DNA of 38,889 nucleotides, from positions 1-38,889 of the forward strand of contig JAEEIJ010000001.1 of the NCBI GenBank assembly GCA_016281315.1. Reading direction: 5' to 3'. The notes under the pieces are model-generated. The model was not told where the DNA came from. It did not search any database and saw only the letters and a program-made list of their open reading frames with translations. Position numbers and translations under genes: made by a program. This DNA is from Bacteroidales bacterium (GTDB taxonomy: Bacteria > Bacteroidota > Bacteroidia > Bacteroidales > UBA932). Positions 23,927 to 30,356 of this stretch are shown piece after piece (position 1 is the first letter of the stretch; every line of letters starts with the position of its first letter).

Positions 23927-24475
23927 ATGAAACGAATTCTTATCACCCTTACGCTGCTGTGCGTGGCCGTTTTTGCCTATGCGCAGAAGGACATCCCCGC
24001 CGGACAACGTTTCGAATCGGTTGAAATTGAGGACAACGATTATTCCTACTCCGTATTCAAATACAAGGATGCCGACGGTACCCTGGGTTATTATCTCAGT
24101 CTGGGGAATACCGCAATTGAGGCGGAATTCTCCATCAGGGACCTCACATCCAGTATCAAGCACGTGGACGAAACCTGCCTGTGCCTGGGCGCCAACGTTG
24201 AGGAAGCCTATGCAGCCCTGGATGACCTGCTGGAACTGGTGGGCGAAGATCCCGGGACCGTTAAAGAGTTCGAATCCCGGAAAACCAACGGCGTGGGCCT
24301 GCTGGATTACGGGACCATTCCCTGTATGGTGGTAAAGCCTTTCCTGGGCGGGAAACGCCTGCGGTTTACCTTTGTTACCGCCAGCGGCCGAAGCGTGGAC
24401 GTGGATCTTACCAAAGGCAGTATCAAGTCGCTCAGGCGCGGCCTCAAGATCAATCAAACCTTCCAGCCGGACTAA
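23927..24475 (+). CDS. Uncharacterised secreted protein
   Basis: A 182-residue protein with a clean Sec signal peptide (MKRILITLTLLCVAVFAYAQ, cleavage likely after AYA). The mature part (about 160 residues) is predicted to be mixed alpha/beta, with no motif I recognise; a CLCLG segment gives a pair of close cysteines. An in-frame codon at 23867 would place the start inside the DUF389 gene and ahead of the signal peptide, so the ATG at 23927 is chosen. The 50-base gap from the DUF389 gene has no convincing promoter, so it may be the third gene of the rmuC unit. A strong terminator follows the stop. Confidence 0.75.
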   Translation: MKRILITLTLLCVAVFAYAQKDIPAGQRFESVEIEDNDYSYSVFKYKDADGTLGYYLSLGNTAIEAEFSIRDLTSSIKHVDETCLCLGANVEEAYAALDDLLELVGEDPGTVKEFESRKTNGVGLLDYGTIPCMVVKPFLGGKRLRFTFVTASGRSVDVDLTKGSIKSLRRGLKINQTFQPD

Positions 24476-24480
24476 TAGAA

Positions 24481-24514
24481 AAGAGCCTCAGAGATGAATC
24501 TGAGGCTCTTTTTT
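24481..24514 (+). terminator. Rho-independent terminator between the secreted orphan and tRNA-Cys
   Basis: A perfect 12-base stem (aagagcctcaga at 24481-24492, tctgaggctctt at 24499-24510) with a 6-base loop, followed by Ts through 24514. It ends the rmuC-side transcript. Reading the other way, an A/T pattern (tttt after the stem) means it may also stop transcription of the convergent tRNA gene. Confidence 0.9.
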
Positions 24515-24515
24515 G

Positions 24516-24586
24516 AGGTACCAAGCGGAATCGAACCGCTGTAGCAGGTTTTGCAGACCTGTGCCTAACCACTCGGCCATAGTACC
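24516..24586 (-). tRNA. trnC: tRNA-Cys (GCA)
   Basis: A 71-base cloverleaf on the minus strand. The acceptor stem GGTACTA pairs with TGGTACC (one G-T), the anticodon loop is TCTGCAAAA with anticodon GCA, and the T-loop is GGTTCGATTCC. Position 73 is T, the discriminator base required for cysteinyl-tRNA. The CCA end is not encoded (TCA follows), so it must be added after transcription. It lies between a consensus promoter and the terminator at 24481-24514, so it is its own transcription unit. Confidence 0.97.
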
Positions 24587-24597
24587 AAACGGGAATG

Positions 24598-24628
24598 CAA
24601 AGGTAGCAGAATTTCCCGAACTTACAAA
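24598..24628 (-). promoter_or_regulatory. Consensus promoter of tRNA-Cys
   Basis: On the minus strand, TTTG (24625-24628), a 19-base spacer, and TACCTTTG (24598-24605), a perfect match to the Bacteroidota consensus. The predicted start is a few bases before the mature tRNA end at 24586. Confidence 0.85.
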
Positions 24629-24629
24629 A

Positions 24630-25820
24630 TTATTTCAGTACGCCCAGTTCCTTGCCCACCTTGATGAAGGCGGCGACGGCCACGTCCAGCTGTTCCCGCG
24701 TGTGGGCGGCGGAAAGCTGCACCCGGATGCGGGCCTGTCCCTTGGGTACCACGGGATAGTAGAAGCCCGTGACGAAAATGCCCTCACCTGCCATTGCAGC
24801 TGCGAATTTCTGGGAAAGCGGAGCGTCGTAGAGCATCACCGCGCAGATGGCGCTCTGGGTGGGTTTGATGTCGAAGCCGGCAGAGAGCATCTTCTCGCGG
24901 AAATAGACCACGTTCTCCATCAGCTTATCGTGGAGTTCGTTCGACTCCCCTAGCATCTTGAAGGTCTCCAGCCCTGCGGCGGCAATCATCGGGGGGATGG
25001 AATTGGAGAAGAGGTACGGGCGCGAGCGCTGGCGCAGCATATCGATGATTTCCTTGCGGCCTGTGGTGAAACCGCCCACGGCACCGCCGAAAGCCTTTCC
25101 AAGCGTGCCCGTATGGATGTCGATGCGGCCGTAGCAATTGTAGAGCTCCGCCACGCCGTGACCCGTGGGGCCGACGACGCCGGCGCTGTGGCTCTCGTCC
25201 ACCATCACCAGCGCATTGTATTTTTCCGCGAGGTCACAGATCTTGTCCATCGGAGCCACGTTGCCGTCCATCGAGAACACGCCGTCCGTGACGATAATCC
25301 TGAACCGGCAGGCCTGGGCGGCCTTCAGTTGCGCCTCCAGATCGGCCATATCGGCATTCGCATAGCGGAAGCGCTGGGCCTTGCACAGGCGCACGCCGTC
25401 GATGATGGAGGCGTGGTTAAGGGCGTCGGAGATAATGGCATCTTCGGCCGTAAGGAGCGGCTCGAAAACGCCGCCGTTGGCGTCGAAGCAGGCCGCATAG
25501 AGGATGGCGTCTTCCGTGTGGAAATACTCCGCGATGGCCTTTTCCAGGGCTTTGTGCAGGTCCTGCGTGCCGCAGATGAAGCGGACGCTGGACATCCCGT
25601 AGCCACGCTCGTCCATCGCTTTTTTCGCGGCGGCGATCAGGCGCGGATTGTCGGCCAGACCAAGGTAGTTGTTCGCGCAGAAATTCAGCGCCCGGCTGCC
25701 GTCTTCCAGCGTAATGGCCGCACTTTGGGCCGATGCGATATTGCGTTCCTTCTTGTACAGCCCGGCGTCCTGGATGGACTGAAGTTCCTGCTGCAGATGC
25801 TCTTGAAATTTTCCGTACAT
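24630..25820 (-). CDS. kbl: Glycine C-acetyltransferase (2-amino-3-ketobutyrate CoA ligase)
   Basis: A 396-residue pyridoxal-phosphate enzyme that splits 2-amino-3-oxobutyrate with CoA into glycine and acetyl-CoA. The cofactor lysine is K242 in HTGTLGKAFGGAVGG, preceded by the aspartate/histidine segment VMVDESHSAG. The N-terminal NFCANNYLGLADNP and the AALEKAIAEYF-type region fit the alpha-oxoamine synthase family. The SSVRFICGT motif and the next gene favour kbl over the related serine palmitoyltransferase or BioF. The ATG at 25820 (MYGKFQEHLQQEL) gives the usual length. It is divergent from tdh, which makes its substrate, so the two probably respond together. Confidence 0.93.
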   Translation of the reverse strand: MYGKFQEHLQQELQSIQDAGLYKKERNIASAQSAAITLEDGSRALNFCANNYLGLADNPRLIAAAKKAMDERGYGMSSVRFICGTQDLHKALEKAIAEYFHTEDAILYAACFDANGGVFEPLLTAEDAIISDALNHASIIDGVRLCKAQRFRYANADMADLEAQLKAAQACRFRIIVTDGVFSMDGNVAPMDKICDLAEKYNALVMVDESHSAGVVGPTGHGVAELYNCYGRIDIHTGTLGKAFGGAVGGFTTGRKEIIDMLRQRSRPYLFSNSIPPMIAAAGLETFKMLGESNELHDKLMENVVYFREKMLSAGFDIKPTQSAICAVMLYDAPLSQKFAAAMAGEGIFVTGFYYPVVPKGQARIRVQLSAAHTREQLDVAVAAFIKVGKELGVLK

Positions 25821-25841
25821 AGTTTTAGCGTTTAATGCTTT

Positions 25842-25849
25842 CAAATTTA
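25842..25849 (-). promoter_or_regulatory. -7 box of kbl
   Basis: Minus-strand TAAATTTG, 21 bases before the kbl start. No good -33 TTTG was seen. The box is identical in sequence to the divergent tdh box, suggesting matched expression. Confidence 0.55.
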
Positions 25850-25871
25850 CACATTTTATCCGAAAAATGCA

Positions 25872-25879
25872 TAAATTTG
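25872..25879 (+). promoter_or_regulatory. -7 box of tdh
   Basis: TAAATTTG, 8 bases before the tdh ATG at 25888. Divergent partner of 25842-25849. Confidence 0.55.
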
Positions 25880-25887
25880 TAGTTGAA

Positions 25888-26847
25888 ATGAAAAACGTAC
25901 TGGTAATTGGATCCACCGGCCAGATCGGCTCGGAACTCACGATGAAGATCCGTCGGGAAATCCCCGGCAGCACCGTTGTAGCGGGCTATATCCCCGGCGC
26001 GGAGCCCAAGGGAGAGTTGCTGGAGAGCGGTCCGTCGGCCCTGGCCGATGTCCGCGACGCGAAAGGTCTCGCCGCCATCGTGGACCATTACGGGATCGAC
26101 ACCATCTACAACCTGGCGGCTCTCCTCTCGGCCGTCGCGGAGCGCAAACCCCTGCTGGCCTGGGACATCCAGATGAACGGCCTGCTGAACATCCTGGAAA
26201 TCGCACGGGAGAAGGGATGCGCCGTGTTCACGCCTTCTTCCATCGGTTCCTTCGGCCCGGAAACTCCGCACGTGGGAACGCCCCAGGACACCATCCAGCG
26301 GCCCCGATCAATGTACGGCGTCACCAAGGTGGCTACGGAACTGCTGAGCGACTATTATTTCCATAAATACGGCGTGGACACGCGTTCCGTGCGTTTTCCC
26401 GGCCTGATTTCCTACACAACCCTCCCCGGCGGCGGCACCACGGACTACGCCGTGGAAGTGTATTATGCGGCCGTGAAAGAAGAGGAGTTCGTGTGCCCCA
26501 TCGCACCCGGCACTTTCATGGATATGATGTATATGCCGGACGCCCTGCACGCCGCCATCCAACTGATGGAAGCGGATCCTTCCCGCCTGAAGCACCGCAA
26601 TTCCTTCAACATCGCCTCGATGAGTTTCGAGCCGGAGCAACTCTTCGCCAAGATCCGAGAGTATGTTCCGGGGCTGCGCATCCGCTATGAGGTGGACCCC
26701 GTCCGTCAGGCCATCGCCACCTCCTGGCCGGACAGTATGGACGACTCCTGCGCCCGGGAAGAATGGGATTGGAAGCCCACTTACAATTTGGATGAAATGA
26801 CCCGCGATATGCTTCTACATTTGCGGGATAAGCTGGGAAAACAGTAG
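25888..26847 (+). CDS. tdh: L-threonine dehydrogenase, SDR/epimerase type
   Basis: A 319-residue short-chain NAD-dependent threonine 3-dehydrogenase that oxidises threonine to 2-amino-3-oxobutyrate. The Rossmann loop is VLVIGSTGQIGSELT (GxxGxxG at 8-14), the SSIGSFGP motif is typical of this enzyme, and the catalytic YxxxK pair is in MYGVTKVATE. This family is unrelated to the zinc-dependent Tdh of E. coli and resembles UDP-sugar epimerases. Its function is supported by the divergent kbl gene, which uses its product. The ATG at 25888 is preferred over 25867, since residues before MKNVLVIG are not conserved and the -7 box lies at 25872-25879. Confidence 0.92.
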   Translation: MKNVLVIGSTGQIGSELTMKIRREIPGSTVVAGYIPGAEPKGELLESGPSALADVRDAKGLAAIVDHYGIDTIYNLAALLSAVAERKPLLAWDIQMNGLLNILEIAREKGCAVFTPSSIGSFGPETPHVGTPQDTIQRPRSMYGVTKVATELLSDYYFHKYGVDTRSVRFPGLISYTTLPGGGTTDYAVEVYYAAVKEEEFVCPIAPGTFMDMMYMPDALHAAIQLMEADPSRLKHRNSFNIASMSFEPEQLFAKIREYVPGLRIRYEVDPVRQAIATSWPDSMDDSCAREEWDWKPTYNLDEMTRDMLLHLRDKLGKQ

Positions 26848-26948
26848 TATTTCACGCTTTGGTAAAATTTTTACTAACAATTTTATCGCTGTAAATCAGC
26901 GACTTAATATGTTTTGTGAAAAATTTTTGCAAAAAAGTTTATAAAAAA
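26848..26948. other. AT-rich spacer after tdh
   Basis: About 100 bases without a gene, strongly AT-rich compared with the rest of the window. It contains a near-palindrome ttggtaaaatttttactaa and a small hairpin tcgctg-taaat-cagcga (26886-26902) with no immediate T-run, so at best a weak terminator for tdh. It leads directly into the promoter of the putative small RNA and may act as an upstream AT element. Confidence 0.5.
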
Positions 26949-26979
26949 TTTGCATAATCGAATTTTTGTCGTACCTTTG
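26949..26979 (+). promoter_or_regulatory. Consensus promoter of the putative small RNA
   Basis: TTTG (26949-26952), 19-base spacer, TACCTTTG (26972-26979). Same spacing and same -7 box as the tRNA-Cys and ABC-operon promoters, the three best promoters in the window. Predicted start near 26986. Confidence 0.85.
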
Positions 26980-26985
26980 TATCCG

Positions 26986-27101
26986 GATTGAGGAAGCAAG
27001 GTTCTCTTGACGGAATCAGTCTATTGGTTATTAGTTTTAGTGTTATTAATTATGTGGTTAGGAAGAGCGTCCGCCTGTGAAGGCCGACACTCTTTTTTTT
27101 T
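26986..27101 (+). ncRNA. Putative independent small RNA upstream of ligA
   Basis: About 115 bases between a consensus promoter and a rho-independent terminator, with no convincing open frame. The 5' part reads ccggattgaggaagcaagg, the middle is AT-rich with the direct repeat ggttattag / gttattaat, and the 3' end is the terminator stem at 27063-27094. ligA has its own -7 box after the terminator (27116-27123), so this is not simply a ligA leader. I could not match it with confidence to 6S RNA, SRP RNA or tmRNA. The exact 5' end is inferred from promoter spacing. Confidence 0.55.
27063..27101 (+). terminator. Terminator of the putative small RNA
   Basis: AAGAG (27063-27067) pairs with CTCTT (27090-27094), extended inward by cgtccgcc with ggccgaca (two single mismatches) around the loop tgtgaa, then a run of nine Ts at 27093-27101. 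Confidence 0.8.
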
Positions 27102-27115
27102 ACGCCAATTTTCCC

Positions 27116-27123
27116 TATCTTTG
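27116..27123 (+). promoter_or_regulatory. -7 box of the ligA operon
   Basis: TATCTTTG, 36 bases before the ligA ATG at 27160. The expected -33 region is the T-run of the preceding terminator and has no TTTG, so strength is uncertain. Confidence 0.55.
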
Positions 27124-27159
27124 TAAGTTGTGTACGCATATGCGCACACCCGCACAGGT

Positions 27160-29295
27160 ATGGACCGCACGCAAGCGAAACATAGGATCGATCAGCTGAA
27201 GGCTCTTCTCTGGGAGAACAGCCGGCTCTACTATGTGGAGAATGCGCCCGTGATGAGCGACTACGAGTACGACCAACGGATGCACGAGCTGGAGGCCCTG
27301 GAGGCCGGATGGCCGGAATTCGCCACGGAAGACTCCCCCACCCGCCGCGTCGGTTCGGACCTTGAGGAAGGAAAGGCCGATGCCGGTTTTGCGAAGTATC
27401 CCCATAAATACCCGATGCTGTCCCTTGGCAACACCTACAGCATCCGGGAAGTGGAAGAATTCGCGGAAAGGGCCGCGAAATCCATCGGCACGCCCTTCAC
27501 CTATTGCTGCGAACTCAAATTCGACGGCACCGCCATCTGCCTTACCTATAAGGACGGCGTCCTGTTCAGGGCCCTCACCCGCGGAGACGGCGTGCAGGGC
27601 GACGACGTAACGGCCAATGCCCGCCGCATCGCCAATATCCCGCACAAACTGCACGGAACGGGCTGGCCCCGGGAGTTTGAAATCCGTGGGGAAATCCTGA
27701 TGCCCTACGCTTCCTTCGACCGCCTGAATCACGAGCGGGAGGTACAGGAAGAACCCCTTTTCGCCAATCCGCGAAATGCCGCCAGCGGTTCTCTGAAACT
27801 GCAGGATCCGGAAGAAGTGGGCCGGCGCGGCCTCTTCTGCACGCTCTACCACATCCCCACGGGACAGGTGGACTACCCTACCCACGATGACGCTCTGAAT
27901 GCGGCCGCCGGCTGGGGTCTTCCGGTGAGTGAGGAGCGCAGGATTTGCCGGAATATCGGCGAAATAGAAGATTATATCGGCCACTGGGATACCGCCAGGA
28001 AAGATTTGCCCTTCGCCACGGACGGCATCGTGATTAAGATCAACGAGATGGCCGTCCAGCAGCAGCTGGGCTATACCGCCAAGAGCCCCCGCTGGGCCGT
28101 CGCCTATAAATTCAAGGCCGAACAAGCCTGCACGCCCATCCTTTCTATCGACTATCAGGTGGGCCGGACGGGTGCCGTTACGCCGGTGGCGAACCTGGAA
28201 CCCGTGCTGCTGAGCGGTACGATGGTCAAACGGGCCACGCTGGTGAACGAGGATCAGATCCGTATGCTGGACATCCACGAAGGCGACTGGGTCTATGTGG
28301 AAAAAGGCGGGGAAATCATCCCTAAGATTACGGCCGTTGAACCCTCCAAGCGGGCCCCCGGCGCCAAAGAACCCGTTTTCCCGGCCACCTGTCCGGACTG
28401 CGGCACGCCCCTGGTAAAGCCCGAGGGCGAAGCCCGCTGGTTCTGTCCCAACAATACCGGCTGCCCCACCCAGATCAAAGGACGTATCCTGCATTTCCTT
28501 TCGCGGAAAGCGATGAATATCCTGGCCGGAGAAGCCACCGTGGACCAGCTGTATAACCTGGACCTGGTGCACTCCCCGGCCGATTTGTATACCCTTACGG
28601 AGAATCAGCTCCTGCAGCTCGAGGGATGGAAGGAGCGCAGCGCCGCCCGTTTCCTGCAGAGCCTGCGGGAATCCCGGAAGGTCCCCTTCGAGCGCGTGCT
28701 CTTCGCCGTAGGCATCCGCTATGTGGGCGAAACCACCGCGCGTGACATCGCCCGCCATTTCGGCAGCATCGACGCTCTCCGAAACGCTTCCCGGGAAGAA
28801 ATCCTGGAAGTCCCTGAAGTGGGAGACGTCATCGCGGACAGCGTGTACAACTATTTCCGGAACGAGGCAAACCTTCTTGAAATCGCCCGCCTGCAGAACG
28901 CCGGGCTGCAGTTCGCCCTGGCCGCTCCTGCGGAAAAGGCATCGGACAAACTCGCCGGCAAGAGCATCGTCATCAGCGGCAACTTCTCCATCTCGCGCGA
29001 CGAGATGAAGGCCCTCATCGAGGCCCACGGCGGCAAGAACAGCGGCTCGGTTAGCGGCAAGACGGATTTTCTCCTGGCCGGCAGCAAACCCGGCCCGGAA
29101 AAGATCAAGAAGGCCAATGATCTTGGGATCAGCATCATTGATGAGGAGCAGTTTTTCGCTATCATCGGGCCAGGGGATGAAGATGCCCCTTCGGTCGCTG
29201 AAAAGAAGGCCGATGCTCCCTCAGGGGCATCTCCATCCCCTGGCCCTAACGAATCATCCGACGGCCCGGAGGAAACTGAGCCCACATTATTTTAG
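27160..29295 (+). CDS. ligA: NAD-dependent DNA ligase LigA
   Basis: A 711-residue replicative ligase. The adenylated lysine is K120 in ELKFDG. The N-terminal Ia-domain tyrosines (LYYVENAPVMSDYEYD) bind NAD. The zinc finger uses C411, C414, C429 and C435, helix-hairpin-helix repeats follow (about 480-570), and a BRCT domain covers about 597-670 (GKSIVISGNFSISRDEMKALI). Most LigA proteins end after the BRCT domain; this one has about 40 more residues rich in Ala/Ser/Pro/Glu, half of them coded by a palindromic element at 29167-29246. The ATG at 27160 is chosen because MDRTQAKHRI is where the family begins; an upstream in-frame codon adds ten non-conserved residues. Confidence 0.96.
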   Translation: MDRTQAKHRIDQLKALLWENSRLYYVENAPVMSDYEYDQRMHELEALEAGWPEFATEDSPTRRVGSDLEEGKADAGFAKYPHKYPMLSLGNTYSIREVEEFAERAAKSIGTPFTYCCELKFDGTAICLTYKDGVLFRALTRGDGVQGDDVTANARRIANIPHKLHGTGWPREFEIRGEILMPYASFDRLNHEREVQEEPLFANPRNAASGSLKLQDPEEVGRRGLFCTLYHIPTGQVDYPTHDDALNAAAGWGLPVSEERRICRNIGEIEDYIGHWDTARKDLPFATDGIVIKINEMAVQQQLGYTAKSPRWAVAYKFKAEQACTPILSIDYQVGRTGAVTPVANLEPVLLSGTMVKRATLVNEDQIRMLDIHEGDWVYVEKGGEIIPKITAVEPSKRAPGAKEPVFPATCPDCGTPLVKPEGEARWFCPNNTGCPTQIKGRILHFLSRKAMNILAGEATVDQLYNLDLVHSPADLYTLTENQLLQLEGWKERSAARFLQSLRESRKVPFERVLFAVGIRYVGETTARDIARHFGSIDALRNASREEILEVPEVGDVIADSVYNYFRNEANLLEIARLQNAGLQFALAAPAEKASDKLAGKSIVISGNFSISRDEMKALIEAHGGKNSGSVSGKTDFLLAGSKPGPEKIKKANDLGISIIDEEQFFAIIGPGDEDAPSVAEKKADAPSGASPSPGPNESSDGPEETEPTLF
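29167..29246. repeat. Palindromic element, family 1, copy in ligA
   Basis: Two 24-base arms (29167-29190 and 29223-29246; 23 of 24 positions complementary) flank a 32-base core (29191-29222) that matches the citCG copy (8661-8692) at 29 of 32 positions. The arms differ completely from those of the citCG copy. It encodes most of the tail PGDEDAPSVAEKKADAPSGA after the BRCT domain. The core is read in the opposite orientation from the citCG copy, so both strands of the core are free of stops in the frames used. Confidence 0.88.
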
Positions 29296-29297
29296 GT

Positions 29298-30356
29298 ATG
29301 TTCAAGAGGCTGTGGCATAATATGAAGGTGTTTTTCCGGTGGGTATCCATCTGGATCACCAGGATCGTGCGCTTTATCACGCACGACATCTGGCTGCTGA
29401 ACGAGGAAGACTTTTCCCGCTGGAAGGGCCGTCTGGTGCGGGATGCGAAGACGATCATCCTGATGATCAACACCTTTATGGACCAGAAGATCAGCTACCA
29501 GATCACCGCCCTCGCCTTCCGCAGTATGCTGGCCGTAGTCCCCGCCATCGCCATCGGCTTCTACCTCACCGACGGCCTGGGCCTCCGGGACAAATTCGCC
29601 GAAATTCTCAGCTCGAAGCTCGGGGAGTTCAACATCACGGGCGGCGCGGAGCAGAACATCACCGACGTCCTTCTGGGGGCGGCCGACAACATCGTCAAGA
29701 CGGCCGAGAGCGGTCTCTTCGGTTTCATTTCAATGGCCACCTTCGTGTGGCTCGTCCTGTCCCTGATGATTACCGTCCGGCAGGTGTTCAACAACGTGTG
29801 GAAGGTAAAACGGGAGCAGAATTTCTTCAAGATGATCGGGGTCATTATCGGCATCACCATCCTGGCCCCCTTCGTGGTCATCATCTTCTTCTCCGGCTCC
29901 GTGGTCTATTCCCACGTGCTGGACCTCCTCTTTCCGAGCAAGATCTTTTTCCTGGAGCATTTAAGGAGCCTGGTGTACTGGGCTTCCTTCGCAGGCATCA
30001 TCATCCTGGTGCTGAGTGTTATATACAAATACATTCCCGGCTGCAAGGTGTATTACAAACACGCCCTGAAGGCAGCCCTGTTTGCCGGTCTCATTTTTAC
30101 GGCCGTTCAGTACCTGTACCTGGAGACCCAGGTGATGGTGGCCAAGCAGAGCGCCGTGTACGGAGTCATCGCCGCCCTGCCGCTCTTTATGATCTGGCTG
30201 AACCTGGGATGGACCATCATCCTGTACGGGGCGGAACTCTCCTATTCCTTCCAGCACGTGGACCTGCACCAGACCACCATCGAAGACCTGGACCAGCAGA
30301 ACGAAGAAGCCGTGCGCACGCGCCGGGAGCGCTTCCATAAGAACCTGAACCTATGA
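29298..30356 (+). CDS. YihY/BrkB-family membrane protein
   Basis: A 352-residue inner-membrane protein of the YihY (formerly 'ribonuclease BN') family. The core spans residues about 50-320 with six hydrophobic segments; SYQITALAFRSMLAVVPAIAIGF and GVIAALPLFMIWLNLGWTIILYGAELSYSF are the conserved first and last blocks. There is no nuclease motif, and the old RNase BN name is known to be wrong for this family. A cytoplasmic basic tail ends the protein. It starts 2 bases after the ligA stop and overlaps the Rel gene by 4 bases (ATGA), so it is translated within the ligA operon. Function unknown. Confidence 0.9.
   Translation: MFKRLWHNMKVFFRWVSIWITRIVRFITHDIWLLNEEDFSRWKGRLVRDAKTIILMINTFMDQKISYQITALAFRSMLAVVPAIAIGFYLTDGLGLRDKFAEILSSKLGEFNITGGAEQNITDVLLGAADNIVKTAESGLFGFISMATFVWLVLSLMITVRQVFNNVWKVKREQNFFKMIGVIIGITILAPFVVIIFFSGSVVYSHVLDLLFPSKIFFLEHLRSLVYWASFAGIIILVLSVIYKYIPGCKVYYKHALKAALFAGLIFTAVQYLYLETQVMVAKQSAVYGVIAALPLFMIWLNLGWTIILYGAELSYSFQHVDLHQTTIEDLDQQNEEAVRTRRERFHKNLNL

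Noticed and set aside
26986..27101. Small RNA as SRP (4.5S) RNA
   Set aside because: It has ggaagcaagg but lacks the paired AGG...GGAA tetraloop context of SRP domain IV, and no long terminal stem is formed.
27052..27126. A 24-codon frame (MWLGRASACEG...) as a leader peptide before ligA
   Set aside because: It runs through the terminator and its T-run, has low-complexity residues there, and ligA is not an amino-acid biosynthesis gene, so attenuation is unlikely.
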